The notes below the pieces were generated by a model that saw only the letters and a program-made list of their open reading frames with translations, was not told the origin of the DNA and did no database searches. A stretch of 64,000 nt of DNA from Halomonas campaniensis (lineage in GTDB: Bacteria > Pseudomonadota > Gammaproteobacteria > Pseudomonadales > Halomonadaceae): the NCBI RefSeq assembly GCF_002211105.1, contig NZ_JPUA01000034.1, forward strand, positions 230,617 to 294,616. Reading direction: 5' to 3'. Shown piece by piece: positions 36,275 through 45,426 of this stretch; position 1 is the stretch's first letter; each line of letters opens with the position of its first letter. Both the position numbers and the translations under genes were made by a program.

Positions 36275-37225
36275 ATGGCCATAGGCGGCTTGATAGGATT
36301 ACTGGATGACATTGCCGCATTGGCGAAGTTGTCCGCAGCATCACTGGACGATGTGAGTGCCGCCGCAGGGCGTGCGACGGCGAAGGCGGCCGGGGTGGTG
36401 GTGGATGATACGGCGGTGACGCCGCAATACTTGCAGGGGGTGACAGCAGAGCGTGAACTGTCGCTTGTGAAGCAGATCGCGTTGGGGTCGATTCGCAACA
36501 AGCTGATTTTTATCCTGCCGGTGGCGCTGCTGCTGAATCACTTTTTGCCCATGCTATTGCCGATCATCCTGATGGTGGGCGGCACCTACCTGGCCTTTGA
36601 GGGCGCGGAGAAAGTCTGGCACAAGCTTTCCGGCAAGCATGACGACGACAAGCCAGCGGTAGAGAAGGGGCCGGAAGCCGAGAAAACGATCGTCAGTGGT
36701 GCCATTCGCACCGACCTGATTCTGTCCGCCGAAATCATGGTGATCGCGCTTTCCACCGTTTCCCATCAGGGGTTCTGGTCACAGATGGTCAGCTTGGTGG
36801 TGGTCGCATTTGTCATCACTATCTTGGTGTATGGCGTGGTAGCGCTGTTGGTCAGGATGGATGATATCGGTCTGAGGCTCGCCCAACGGGAAAGTTCGGG
36901 CGTGCAGAAGCTGGGCCGTGGTCTGGTGACGGCCATGCCCAAGGTACTATCGACCATCGCAGTGGTGGGTACCATTGCCATGCTGTGGGTGGGTGGGCAT
37001 ATCCTGATGGCCAATCTGGGGGCCGATGGCACGGGTTGGTTCAACGCCCCCTATGAGTGGGTTCACCACATTGAGCATGGCATTCGCGAGGCAACCGGTG
37101 CCTTGGGCGGCACGCTGGGCTGGAGTTTCAATACGCTGTGCTCGGCAGTGATTGGCTTTGTGGTCGGCTCGGTGGTGGTGGGCGTGGTGCATCTACTCCC
37201 TGTTAAGAAGGCGCATGTCGAATAG
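36275..37225 (+). CDS. DUF808 (YedI-like) inner-membrane protein, copy 2
   Basis: A 316-residue multi-pass membrane protein of the DUF808/YedI family, unknown function. The N-terminal helix DIAALAKLSAASLDDVSAAAG is followed by INKLIFILPVALLLNHFLP, GGTYLAFEGAEKVWHKL, GAIRTDLILSAEIMVIAL and several more membrane spans. The ATG at 36275 follows CACGGAGGAATCACCC. It is about 90% identical to copy 3 at 55,236, and its 5' third to the broken copy at 31,020. It interrupts the AbiEii toxin gene. Confidence 0.9.
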   Translation: MAIGGLIGLLDDIAALAKLSAASLDDVSAAAGRATAKAAGVVVDDTAVTPQYLQGVTAERELSLVKQIALGSIRNKLIFILPVALLLNHFLPMLLPIILMVGGTYLAFEGAEKVWHKLSGKHDDDKPAVEKGPEAEKTIVSGAIRTDLILSAEIMVIALSTVSHQGFWSQMVSLVVVAFVITILVYGVVALLVRMDDIGLRLAQRESSGVQKLGRGLVTAMPKVLSTIAVVGTIAMLWVGGHILMANLGADGTGWFNAPYEWVHHIEHGIREATGALGGTLGWSFNTLCSAVIGFVVGSVVVGVVHLLPVKKAHVE

Positions 37226-37255
37226 GGTTGACGCCGGTGTTTGCGGTGGTGCTTT

Positions 37256-38191
37256 TTAACGGCTCAGAGCACTGAAAGTGTCGGGATCAGTGAACTCTGT
37301 TGGCTCTCCCTCTCGTGCCTCTTGGCGAAGCGTTCTTATGTCACGCGCAGGGGGCGCGCCGAACAGCCGAGAATATTCTCGACTGAATTGCGACAGACTC
37401 TCGTAGCCAACCGATAAAGCGACGGCGGTGACACCGCCAGATTCAGTGAAGAGCATTCTGCGCGCTTCATAGAGTCTGATCTGTTTTTGATACTGAAGAG
37501 GCGACAATCTAACCGTCGCTTTGAAGCGTCGATGAAACGCTGAAGGGCTCATATTCACTGTCGCCGCAAGCTCCTCAACCCGGAATGCCGTTGCGTAATT
37601 TTGCCGAATCCATGTGATAGCACGCCTGATTTGGAAAAAGCGATCATCGATGCCTGCTATTTGTCTTAGCACCGTACCTTGTGGGCCGCGCAGCATTCGA
37701 TACAGGATCTCATGTTCGATGAGAGGCGCGATTAAAGCTATATCCTCCGGCTGATCGGTAAGGCGAACCATCCTGTACCAAGCATCGGCAAGATCGTCAC
37801 TCACGTAGTCAATGCAGAAGCCTCTCGTCTCAGACATGCTCAAAGGACTATCCACCTTGCACAAAATCTCAGTGACTAAAGCTCGGTCAAGAGATAGGCG
37901 CAACGCCAAGTAGGGAGTGGCCGGACTCGCTTCTTCGACTTCTCCAACCACTGGCAGCTCGACTGATGTAATAAAGCTTTGGCCTGCCTGATAGTTGACG
38001 ACTTGATCTCCGATGACAATCCGCTTGCTCCCTTGCAGGATCAGGCTAATCAGGGGCTGATAGATCTCAGGAAAAAGCTCGGTCGGTGCGCAAACCCGGA
38101 GAATATCCAAACGCGGGATATGAGTTTGGGTAAGCACGGATTTCGCACGTTTCTCTACAAGTGATCTGAGTTTTTCAATCGAATTATTCAT
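37256..38191 (-). CDS. AraC family transcriptional regulator
   Basis: A 311-residue regulator with an AraC N-terminal ligand domain (LISLILQGSKRIVIGDQV near residue 47) and a C-terminal double helix-turn-helix (FRVEELAATVNMSPSAFHRR and VALSVGYESLSQFSREYSR). It resembles YqhC-type regulators that control reductases. It is divergent from an SDR gene 200 bases away, the likely target. I use ATG 38191; an upstream extension in frame is not family-like. Confidence 0.88.
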   Translation of the reverse strand: MNNSIEKLRSLVEKRAKSVLTQTHIPRLDILRVCAPTELFPEIYQPLISLILQGSKRIVIGDQVVNYQAGQSFITSVELPVVGEVEEASPATPYLALRLSLDRALVTEILCKVDSPLSMSETRGFCIDYVSDDLADAWYRMVRLTDQPEDIALIAPLIEHEILYRMLRGPQGTVLRQIAGIDDRFFQIRRAITWIRQNYATAFRVEELAATVNMSPSAFHRRFKATVRLSPLQYQKQIRLYEARRMLFTESGGVTAVALSVGYESLSQFSREYSRLFGAPPARDIRTLRQEAREGEPTEFTDPDTFSALSR

Positions 38192-38391
38192 GTCATTACT
38201 TCTAGCATGGCTTGCATAGCGCATCCATGAATTAAGCAGAAATGTGCAATTTACAGGCTGGAATAGACACGCCACCGTTTAGGTGCCCTGTTATAAATAT
38301 TGACGATCCCGTTGGGCTCTTTCATGGGCGCTCTAGCGTTACAGCCCTGTTTATTTCCACAACTTCACGTCTTACAGAAAGGGAATACGCT

Positions 38392-39126
38392 ATGGAACTT
38401 AAAAATTCGGTAGTCCTTGTGACGGGGGCTTCGTCAGGCATTGGTGAAGCGACAGCACGCGCGGTCGTTCAAGCTGGCGCGCGTGCTGTGTTGTTGGCGA
38501 GACGTCAAGATAGGCTCGACGATTTAGCGAGTGAGCTGGGAGATGATGTTCTTGCCTTACCCTGCGACGTCACCAATCCAGTCGAGGTTAAAAAAGCTGT
38601 CCAGATCGCGCAGGAGAGGTATGGTCGAATCGATGTCTTGATTAACAATGCAGGGCAGGGGCTATATGCCTCGATTGAAGACATCGGCATTGAAGATTTT
38701 CGGGGACTGCTCAATCTAAATACAGTTGCACCACTGATTATGATGCAAGCGGTGATCCCTCTTATGCGCAAACAAGGTGCCGGATGCATCGTCAATGTTA
38801 GCTCCGGCGCGACCTTAGCAACTTACCCCGGTGTGGCAGCTTATACGAGCTCAAAGTCAGCACTCAACATGATCTCAAAAGTTGCACGGCTTGAGCTGGC
38901 GGATGCAGGCATCACCGTCTCGTTGATACACCCTTTCATGACAGCGACAGAGTTCTATGGCTCGGTGAAATCAGGCCTGAGCACAGCACAGGAGCAAGAG
39001 GTTGGGGCAACGTCGATAGCTCACCCACCGTCCTTGGTCGCGCAAATGATCATCAACCTTATCAGGACTGGCGACGAAGAGGCTGATCTTGTCCCGAGAG
39101 AATATGGGGGAAGTTTCGAGGGGTAA
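38392..39126 (+). CDS. SDR family oxidoreductase
   Basis: A 244-residue classical short-chain dehydrogenase: VTGASSGIGEATARA near residue 11, NNAGQG near 88, catalytic SSGATLATYPGVAAYTSSK (Ser, Tyr-x-x-x-Lys). AAGGGA lies upstream of the ATG at 38392; earlier in-frame starts lack the family N terminus. The substrate is unknown; control by the divergent AraC regulator is likely, as in yqhC–yqhD-type or aldehyde-responsive pairs (inference). Confidence 0.88.
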   Translation: MELKNSVVLVTGASSGIGEATARAVVQAGARAVLLARRQDRLDDLASELGDDVLALPCDVTNPVEVKKAVQIAQERYGRIDVLINNAGQGLYASIEDIGIEDFRGLLNLNTVAPLIMMQAVIPLMRKQGAGCIVNVSSGATLATYPGVAAYTSSKSALNMISKVARLELADAGITVSLIHPFMTATEFYGSVKSGLSTAQEQEVGATSIAHPPSLVAQMIINLIRTGDEEADLVPREYGGSFEG

Positions 39127-39277
39127 GAAGGGCTACTAAAGCAGCGGCATAGAAAAGCGCTGCGTGAGGAGGGGCATGGGGTTTGGGCGCAATCACTTTA
39201 CTGCTTAATAGATCGTGAACAGGTTCTAAGGGGGCATTCAGAGAAGTGAAGTGGTTCACTGACTCCGGACACCCATC

Positions 39278-39380
39278 GCCCCAGCACGATGCTATCGCCC
39301 TATACACACGCCAGGGCGCGCCTCAGCGCCCAGGCAGTGAAGCGTCATGGGGCTGGCTGTGTGAGGTGTTGTGTGATGAG
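39278..39380 (+). pseudogene. Duplicate of the 3' end of the LysR gene
   Basis: GCCCCAGCACGATGCTATCG through GTGTGATGAG repeats positions 33,222-33,321 of the LysR gene with about ten changes. It encodes the QHDAIALYTRQGAPQRPGSE region but has no upstream LysR sequence. Confidence 0.8.
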
Positions 39381-39390
39381 GTTTGTACGA

Positions 39391-39521
39391 ACTCACAAAG
39401 AGCATATCGATAAGATGTTTACTCGCTGGCTTAAAAGCCACTTGCAGCGGTTCGCGGCTGAGGTCAACTTCAATTAGCTAAACAGTTTGGTGGCGGATAA
39501 AGCCATGTTGGCCGACAACTT
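39391..39521 (+). pseudogene. Internal fragment of an Rpn-family nuclease gene
   Basis: Encodes HKEHIDKMFTRWLKSHLQRFAAEVNFN then a stop, matching HKERIDKIITRWLKRHLQRLGAEVNLN (shown here only as pattern KxxIDKxxTRWLKxHLQR) in the remnant at 52.8 kb. Similarity continues past the stop through the equivalent of NSLVADKAMLADN and then ends. It directly follows the LysR tail duplicate. Confidence 0.75.
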
Positions 39522-40032
39522 CTTATGTGTACTTTAGTCATAAGGCTTTCTTGAATTAGTGTTGGGGTTTAAAAGGGAGTGTTGTTAGATTTAATCGAAT
39601 TTTTTAATTAAGTATAATTTATCATTTTTTTAGTGTCGTAAGGGCTGCCTCTCTCAGTTTATGCGCTGCTGAAGCGCCATTATTTAAACTATTCTTGGCG
39701 TAAGTGTGAGGCCGGTCTTATTTTAAAATGACGCTGGGAACACGAAATTACATAAGCTTTCGATGTAACATTTGTTCACTTTTCAATGGTGACAGCTTCG
39801 AATTTTTTTATGATAATGACAAAAAGGTGCTACAAAGTTGGGAGCATGTGAAAAAAATCTGAATCAACTGTAGTACAGCACGTTAGCGTGCCTATGTCTA
39901 AAAACGGACTTATTACCAATAACCCCACGGGGGATAAACTTACTCTGCCTGTTTTGGCCAAGATCTGAGTATCCTGAGAGAAGGTTTGCACCTCATGCTC
40001 GCTTTCCACGAGGAAGCAAGAGGGAGTCGGCG
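39522..40032 (+). other. Long non-coding leader region upstream of the GGDEF gene
   Basis: About 510 AT-rich bases with no gene. Contains small hairpins: GCACG-TTA-GCGTGC (about 39,880) and a CTCGCTTTCC ... GGAAGCAAGAG stem just before the GGDEF ribosome-binding site. No known riboswitch consensus was recognised. Confidence 0.5.
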
Positions 40033-41166
40033 ATGCTTAATATAAAAAGACTCTGGTCGCTTGGTGTTCAAAAAAACTCGCCAAGAACGAGGAGACAGAT
40101 ACAGCTTTGTAATCAGATTGCGCTACTTTTTACCCTGGCTACCGTGTTTCCGTACCAGCTCTTTTATTTTATCTATGATTATACTCTTTATCACGATGTG
40201 TTTGTTGCCAATCTGATCTTTATAGTCGTGTACTTGTCGGTTCTGCTATTAAATCATAAACGTCGATACGCTACTGCAAAAAAAGTGTTACTGGTTAACA
40301 CCTGCTGTCAGCTGTTACTTGTTAATTATTACATCAGCTCGGAGGCGGGGGTGCATCTATATTATTTTACCCTAGCTGGCATATTGCTTTTTCTTTATCA
40401 AAATCTTCGTACTCTGGTGTATTTTGTACTCCTGGCAACACTCGGGACGCTTTTTACGATCACCCATTTTCTCTTTTCACCGGACACCGCGATCACACCG
40501 ATTCCTTCTCCATGGGTCGAGATCATGTATGCAGGTAGCGTGGCGGCTGTGCTGGGATTGTTGGGTGTCTTTTTAATGTTCTTTCGAAATCAAATTAATC
40601 AGGCTGAAAAAGAACTAAATGAGAAGAATGATTACTTAAAAATGTTAAGCAATACCGATCCATTAACGGGGTTAGCGAACCGCCGTGTACTGGATGAAGC
40701 CCTTGATACGGAGTGGTACCGGCTGTCACGAAACCCTACGCCATTGTCCGTCATTATGTGCGACGTAGATCATTTTAAGCTATTCAATGATCGCTATGGT
40801 CATAACAGCGGCGATCACTGTTTGAAACAAGTTGCGGCTGTGTTGAAAGGTGTTCTGTTTCGGCCTTCTGACTTGGCGGTGCGCTATGGTGGAGAAGAGT
40901 TCGCGGTGGTTTTACCTGGCACAGATGAAGCAGGGGCCCGGCACATAGGGGAAAGGCTACGTGAGGCAGTGGAGTGCCTGAATATTCCCAATGAAGATGT
41001 CGGGGCTGATGCTTATGTGACTGTTAGCGTCGGTGTTTCTAGCTTTGATCATTTTAATTGCCACTCGGGTGGCCCTGTTCGCCTGCTGAACAGCGCTGAT
41101 AAAGCACTTTACCGGGCGAAGTCCAGTGGTCGTAATAAGGTGGTTTTCCTGGGCTATGACAGTTAG
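40033..41166 (+). CDS. Membrane-bound diguanylate cyclase (GGDEF)
   Basis: A 377-residue protein with five to six transmembrane helices (about 30-190) and a C-terminal GGDEF domain. Its active-site loop is RYGGEEF (so cyclase-competent), with substrate motif CDVDHFKLFNDRYGH and the product-inhibition RxxD site (RPSD) five residues upstream of GGEEF. It should make c-di-GMP in response to a membrane-sensed cue and affect motility or biofilm. GGGAG precedes the ATG. Its GC content is lower than neighbouring core genes. Confidence 0.93.
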   Translation: MLNIKRLWSLGVQKNSPRTRRQIQLCNQIALLFTLATVFPYQLFYFIYDYTLYHDVFVANLIFIVVYLSVLLLNHKRRYATAKKVLLVNTCCQLLLVNYYISSEAGVHLYYFTLAGILLFLYQNLRTLVYFVLLATLGTLFTITHFLFSPDTAITPIPSPWVEIMYAGSVAAVLGLLGVFLMFFRNQINQAEKELNEKNDYLKMLSNTDPLTGLANRRVLDEALDTEWYRLSRNPTPLSVIMCDVDHFKLFNDRYGHNSGDHCLKQVAAVLKGVLFRPSDLAVRYGGEEFAVVLPGTDEAGARHIGERLREAVECLNIPNEDVGADAYVTVSVGVSSFDHFNCHSGGPVRLLNSADKALYRAKSSGRNKVVFLGYDS

Positions 41167-41311
41167 CGTTCTTTTGTCGGTGATGCCTCCTAAAGCGGCT
41201 CATCTAGAGGGATCACTTATCCCGGCTGGGCTCTTTCGTATTTCTCCTTAGCACAAATAGCGTAACCCCCTAACAAGCTATCCGTAAGATAGATCTGAAA
41301 AGCCTAAGGGT

Positions 41312-41620
41312 TCATTCAGAGACGCTCTCGCAGTTGTCGCGATAAAGAGGGGCATCGATGCCCAAGGCCAGTTGCTTGGTGGCGCTGTTGTAGTAGAAGT
41401 GGCCGAGCTCGACGCTTGAATGCGCATAGTCGCCGCATACACCATAGCCCTTGTTGACTCGCTTCAAGTTGGAAATCTCAGCGGGTGTCTGGCTGTCGAG
41501 GCTGTCAGATATAGTCGCGGCGATGTGGGCATCACGCTGTGCCTCGGAATAGGCCTGGCTACCGAATACCAGGCCAGCAACGATGAAAATGGCAACGACG
41601 GGAATCCATAGGTTATGCAT
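41312..41620 (-). CDS. Hypothetical membrane-anchored protein
   Basis: A 102-residue protein with a single N-terminal hydrophobic segment (LWIPVVAIFIVAGLVFGSQA) that is an anchor or uncleaved signal, and a small extracytoplasmic part with two cysteines (GVCGDY and DNCESV) that could form a disulfide. No family recognised. I use ATG 41620; a longer in-frame start exists at 41683. A pentanucleotide repeat lies about 90 bases upstream. Confidence 0.6.
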   Translation of the reverse strand: MHNLWIPVVAIFIVAGLVFGSQAYSEAQRDAHIAATISDSLDSQTPAEISNLKRVNKGYGVCGDYAHSSVELGHFYYNSATKQLALGIDAPLYRDNCESVSE

Positions 41621-41710
41621 TGAGTGTCCAGTTAAAGGATATAAGCGTGCATGATGCAGCAGAAAAATTAGCGGCAGAAACATTATTTAGCGGGAGAATA
41701 ACTTTTTAAC

Positions 41711-41735
41711 CATCCCATCCCATCCCATCCCATCC
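41711..41735 (+). repeat. Tandem CATCC pentanucleotide repeat (5 copies)
   Basis: Five uninterrupted CATCC units followed by a partial CAT, between the TetR gene and the small membrane protein gene. Such repeats are prone to slippage; here it would change promoter spacing rather than a reading frame. Confidence 0.85.
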
Positions 41736-41762
41736 CATTTCATTGGCTGGCTAATACTTGGT

Positions 41763-42392
41763 TTACATAAGGGCCTGCGAACCATTGCATGCGGCGTCCC
41801 ACAGCTTCATGAGCTCGGTAATAGAGGCATTGAAGACCGATATCTTGACGCCGTCTCTCGCTGATATCGACACACCCAGCAGAAAGCTACTGAACGCCGT
41901 ACCCATGGCCTGGGCATCGGTACCTTCCGAAAGCTCGCCCATAGCAATGCCGCGCTCAACGCAGCGTACAAACCCGGCATGAGTACGCGCACGTGAGACG
42001 GCCAGCGGCTTTGTGACATGAGCATGCTCATTTTTTGGCGCACTCATGGTTCCCAAGGCCACCATGCAGCCTTTTGGATGTCCCGATTCGCACTGCATTT
42101 TCGTTGAGCGACGCAGCGTCAATTCGACCGCGTCTCTGGGAGCTATTTCATCGTCCCATAGGCCGTCTGTCACGCGGGCATAGCTCTCCAGGTAGCACTG
42201 CACAGCCTCTTTGAATAAGGCCTCCTTAGATCCGAAAGCGGCATAAAAGCTTGGCGCAGAGATGCCTCCACCGATCTGAGCTTTGAGCTGGCTCAAAGAC
42301 GTTGTCTCGTAACCCTGCTCCCAGAAAAGGTGCATCGCTTGCTCGATGGCTTGCTGCCGATCAAACGCTCTGGGACGCCCCATCTGTGCCAT
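41763..42392 (-). CDS. TetR/AcrR family transcriptional regulator
   Basis: A 209-residue TetR regulator with the N-terminal helix-turn-helix TSLSQLKAQIGGGISAPSFYAAFGSKEALFKEAV (split: TTSLSQLKAQIGG and PSFYAAFGSKEALF) and a helical ligand domain. It is divergent from an MFS exporter gene across 174 bases carrying TTGACA (42452-42457) and repeated CGATACA elements, so it probably represses that exporter. Confidence 0.9.
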   Translation of the reverse strand: MAQMGRPRAFDRQQAIEQAMHLFWEQGYETTSLSQLKAQIGGGISAPSFYAAFGSKEALFKEAVQCYLESYARVTDGLWDDEIAPRDAVELTLRRSTKMQCESGHPKGCMVALGTMSAPKNEHAHVTKPLAVSRARTHAGFVRCVERGIAMGELSEGTDAQAMGTAFSSFLLGVSISARDGVKISVFNASITELMKLWDAACNGSQALM

Positions 42393-42566
42393 TGATAACT
42401 CCAGTACGTCACTAAGATATGTGAGTTATAGACTACTCGATACAAAACTTATTGACAATAATCTGGCGGGTACCTCATATTTATACCGATCGATACATAA
42501 GTTTCATGGAATGCTCTGGGTGCTTGCTGCCTAGCGCTAAACTTCATCTTCGAAAAGGTATTTTTT

Positions 42567-43786
42567 GTGGACTCCTCATCTATTCAGGCTGAATCGGCGG
42601 CGGCCGATAATCTTCCCATGTCTGCACTGCTGGCCTTGGCCATGACGGGCTTTATCTGCATCGTGACAGAAACGCTGCCTGCGGGCTTGTTACCTCAAAT
42701 CAGTGAAGGCCTCGGGATCAGCCAGGCTTTGGCAGGTCAAATGGTGACGGCTTATGCGCTGGGGTCGTTGTTAGCGGCGATTCCTTTGACGATTGCGACG
42801 CGTGGTTGGCGACGACGTAATGTCTTGCTGCTCACCATTATCGGGTTCTTGGTTTTTAACTCGATCACGGCGCTATCCAGTAGCTATGCCATAACGTTGG
42901 TTGCCCGCTTCTTTGCGGGTGTTGCCGCTGGGTTGGCTTGGAGTCTTCTCGCGGGTTATGCGCGGCGTATGGTTGCTCCCCATCAACAAGGGCGCGCCAT
43001 GGCTGTAGCGATGTCGGCATCCCCATTGCGCTTTCTCTAGGGGTGCCTCTTGGGACATACATGGGCTCTGTCGCCGGTTGGCGTACCGCTTTCTGGGTCA
43101 TGTCTGCTTTGACACTGGTGCTGGCAGTATGGGTAATGGCCAAGGTTCCCGACTATCCCGGCCAGCCGAAAGGCGAGCGTATGCCATTGCGAAAAGTCTT
43201 TACGACCCCGGGCGTGCGGCCCGTGCTTGCCGTAGTCATGGCATGGATGCTGGCACACAATATTCTCTACACCTACATTGCTCCGTTTGTGGCGACAACG
43301 GGCCTCGGCGAACGGGTTGATCTGGCGCTATTGACCTTTGGCGTTGCATCGCTGGGTGGCATCTGGATGGCCGGCAAGCTGGTGGACAGCCATTTGCGAA
43401 TCACGGTACTGGTAAGTCTGGCGGCGTTCGCGATCACCGCATTCATCTTTGGTGTCAACACGCAAAGCTCCGTTGTCGTCTTTATCGGTATTGTGGTGTG
43501 GGGGGTTACCTTCGGCGGTGCTTCCACATTGCTGCAAACGGCGCTGGCCGATACGGCCGGAAGTGGCGCGGATGTGGCGCTTTCCATGAATGTAGTGGCC
43601 TGGAATGGCGCGATTGCGGGCGGTGGCGTCGCTGGCGGTATGCTCCTTAATGCATGGGGCGTCAGCGCCTTCCCCTGGGCTCTGGTGGTCTTGCTGATTA
43701 TCGGTTTCATCGTCGCATGGGGGGCGCGTTCACATGCTTTCAAACCAGGCCGCCGACATGGAGACACCCAGGTTGCTGCGCATTGA
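42567..43786 (+). pseudogene. MFS transporter with a one-base frameshift
   Basis: The first frame (GTG 42567 to 43040) encodes about 150 residues of a DHA1-type MFS exporter (TETLPAGLLPQISEGLGIS; RRRNVLLLT); the second frame continues seamlessly from about 43,015 (GIPIALSLGVPLGTYMGS ...) to 43,786. Restoring one G in ATGTCGGCATCC (about 43,014) would give a normal 406-residue, 12-helix protein. Either a recent loss-of-function mutation or a sequencing error; everything else looks intact. The likely role is drug or sugar efflux controlled by the divergent TetR. Confidence 0.82.
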
Positions 43787-43811
43787 GCCAAGGTTGCTCG
43801 GTCGATGAATG

Positions 43812-43919
43812 CTTGCCATCGCTGAAGAGCTCCACGTCGCTCGTGCGGTAGAAAAACTGAACACTAGGTAGTTGCCACTGTCGCGCACCACCCAGGAAGT
43901 GGAGGAATATCTGGGCTGA
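43812..43919 (+). pseudogene. Relic of a LysR-type helix-turn-helix
   Basis: Thirty-five codons read LAIAEELHVARAVEKLNTR-stop-LPLSR then TTQEVEEYLG-stop, clearly the N-terminal DNA-binding segment of a LysR regulator (compare FxAVAEELxFxRAAxRL ... PPLSRQIxxLE). The in-frame TAG and absence of the rest make it non-functional. Confidence 0.7.
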
Positions 43920-43925
43920 GACAGT

Positions 43926-44032
43926 ACCCGTAATCTGCTCAAACTGAGGGTCGTAGTGATGGGCAGATTGCTGAGGTGGCAGGCTTGGCGCTAGATGAAG
44001 TGGTGAAGCTGAGCATGGAGAGTAAGCGCTGA
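43926..44032 (+). pseudogene. 3' fragment of an Rpn-family nuclease gene
   Basis: ACCCGTAATCTGCTCAAACTG ... AGTAAGCGCTGA matches the Rpn tail at 34.6 kb, with small indels that break the frame. It joins the LysR relic directly on its left and keeps the Rpn-associated terminator on its right. Confidence 0.78.
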
Positions 44033-44072
44033 TCTGCTTTAGTTCCCGTATTCCCGCTTCCTGTATAGAACG

Positions 44073-44099
44073 AAAGGGCAGTCCAAGTGACTGCCCTTT
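44073..44099 (+). terminator. Terminator after the Rpn fragment
   Basis: AAAGGGCAGT-CCAAGTG-ACTGCCCTTT followed by CTGTTTCTG; a second copy of the hairpin at 33,432. Confidence 0.7.
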
Positions 44100-44301
44100 C
44101 TGTTTCTGTATTTGCAACAACTGCCGGGCGGCAAAGAGCCGCCAGCCTGATCCTGCCAAGAATTGATTAAGAGTACGATGGCTTGATGGGGGCATCAGGC
44201 CCCGAATAAATGCGCACCATATTGAGCCCTTTAGCACAAAGTTGGTGCGAATTTAGGCATAGATACGTTCAACAACCCGCAGAATCCCTTATTTTTCAAA
44301 G

Positions 44302-44316
44302 TGGCATGATAATTGC
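44302..44316 (+). promoter_or_regulatory. Sigma-54-type promoter of the TRAP operon
   Basis: TGGCATGATAATTGC fits the -24/-12 consensus TGGCAYR-N4-TTGC. It lies 84 bases before the dctP-like ATG. No enhancer-binding regulator gene is adjacent. Confidence 0.65.
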
Positions 44317-44323
44317 CAATTCT

Positions 44324-44347
44324 TTAAGTAAGTAAATAGTTACTTAA
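44324..44347 (+). promoter_or_regulatory. Inverted repeat just downstream of the sigma-54 promoter
   Basis: TTAAGTAA-GTAAATAG-TTACTTAA has perfect eight-base arms. It is a candidate operator for the TetR-type regulator at the end of the operon or for another repressor. Confidence 0.5.
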
Positions 44348-44399
44348 CTCGCTCCATGAAGAGTGTTTTCTGAATGGGCGCAATGGCAAGGATCACACC

Positions 44400-45410
44400 A
44401 TGAAAAAGCAATTTAAGAACATGAAGTTGAAGGCTCTCGCTTGTAGTTTTGCGTTGGGCACCTTGGTACACACCGGCATGGCGAGTGCCGATATTAATAT
44501 CAAGTTTCACCATGATTTGCCTGAAGATAGTGCGCAACACTTGGCGGCTGAGCGCTTCAGGGACATGGTAGCTGAGCGTAGCGGCGGTGAGATTTCAGTC
44601 GAAATTTTCCCCAATAACACTCTCGGTGATGATGTCGAAGTCACCCAACAGTTGCAGATGGGGGCTGTGGAAGCTGCCATTATTCCGACCGCCAAGCTAT
44701 CGGGCTTCGTTCCCGCCATGCAGATCGTCGACCTGCCTTTCTTGTTCCCTTCGCCTGATGTTGCCCACACCGTTCTTGATGGGCAGGCCGGTGATGATCT
44801 CTTGGCGACGGTAGAGCAGGTGGGGCTGAAGGGGGTTACTTTTTGGGAAAGTGGTTTTAAGCAATTTACCTGTGACCAGCCTGTTAATGGCCCGGAAGAC
44901 TTCGCAGGCCAAAAGGTACGCGTGATGCAAAGCCCTATCATCATGGAGCAGTTTAAAGCGATGGGCGCTAACCCGGTACCGATTGCCTTCGGCGAAACCT
45001 ACAACGCGCTGCAACAGCGCATTGTCGACTGCCAGGAAAATCCGCTGGTATCGATTACACAAATGAAATTTTATGAAGTGCAGTCGGATGTGGTCATCAG
45101 CAACCACGCTTATCTGGCCTATGCATTTCTGTTTAGTCAGAGTTGGTTCGATAGCTTAAGCCCCGAGAATCAGGCGCTATTAACGGACGCTGCACGTGAA
45201 ACTACTGCATTCCAGCGTGAAGAAACCGCTCGCCGTGAAACGGGCTACATTGCCACTATCGAAGCCAGTGGCACTAACGTGAGTACACTGGATGATGCCC
45301 AACTGATGGCTTTCAGAGAGTCGACAGCGTCGGTGCACGATGAGTTTGCCAATGAAATTGGCGCAGATCTAATGGCGGAATTCCAGCAAGCCATTGCTGA
45401 TACCGAATAG
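44400..45410 (+). CDS. TRAP transporter substrate-binding protein (DctP type)
   Basis: A 336-residue periplasmic solute-binding protein with a signal peptide ending near MASADIN. It has the DctP features: FHHDLPEDSAQHLAAERF, FPNNTLGDDVEVTQQL, FAGQKVRVMQSP with the conserved ligand-carboxylate arginine, and the NALQQRIVDCQENPL region. It delivers an organic acid or amino-acid-like ligand to the DctQM permease. The co-transcribed gamma-glutamyltransferase suggests a gamma-glutamyl compound or glutathione-derived ligand (inference). AAGGAT precedes the ATG. Confidence 0.92.
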   Translation: MKKQFKNMKLKALACSFALGTLVHTGMASADINIKFHHDLPEDSAQHLAAERFRDMVAERSGGEISVEIFPNNTLGDDVEVTQQLQMGAVEAAIIPTAKLSGFVPAMQIVDLPFLFPSPDVAHTVLDGQAGDDLLATVEQVGLKGVTFWESGFKQFTCDQPVNGPEDFAGQKVRVMQSPIIMEQFKAMGANPVPIAFGETYNALQQRIVDCQENPLVSITQMKFYEVQSDVVISNHAYLAYAFLFSQSWFDSLSPENQALLTDAARETTAFQREETARRETGYIATIEASGTNVSTLDDAQLMAFRESTASVHDEFANEIGADLMAEFQQAIADTE

Positions 45411-45426
45411 TAGCGCGTCACCCATT

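Noticed and set aside
39127..39170. Reverse-strand similarity to the ALFYAAA part of GFA genes
   Set aside because: Only about ten residues match (HAALFYAAAL); too short to call a GFA fragment.
39230..39275. GTGAAGTGGTTCACTGACTCCGGACACC-like sequence resembling an insertion sequence end
   Set aside because: No transposase, no matching second end and no target duplication were seen.
39850..40032. Riboswitch (c-di-GMP type) upstream of the GGDEF gene
   Set aside because: Hairpins exist but none of the conserved GEMM core sequences could be found.
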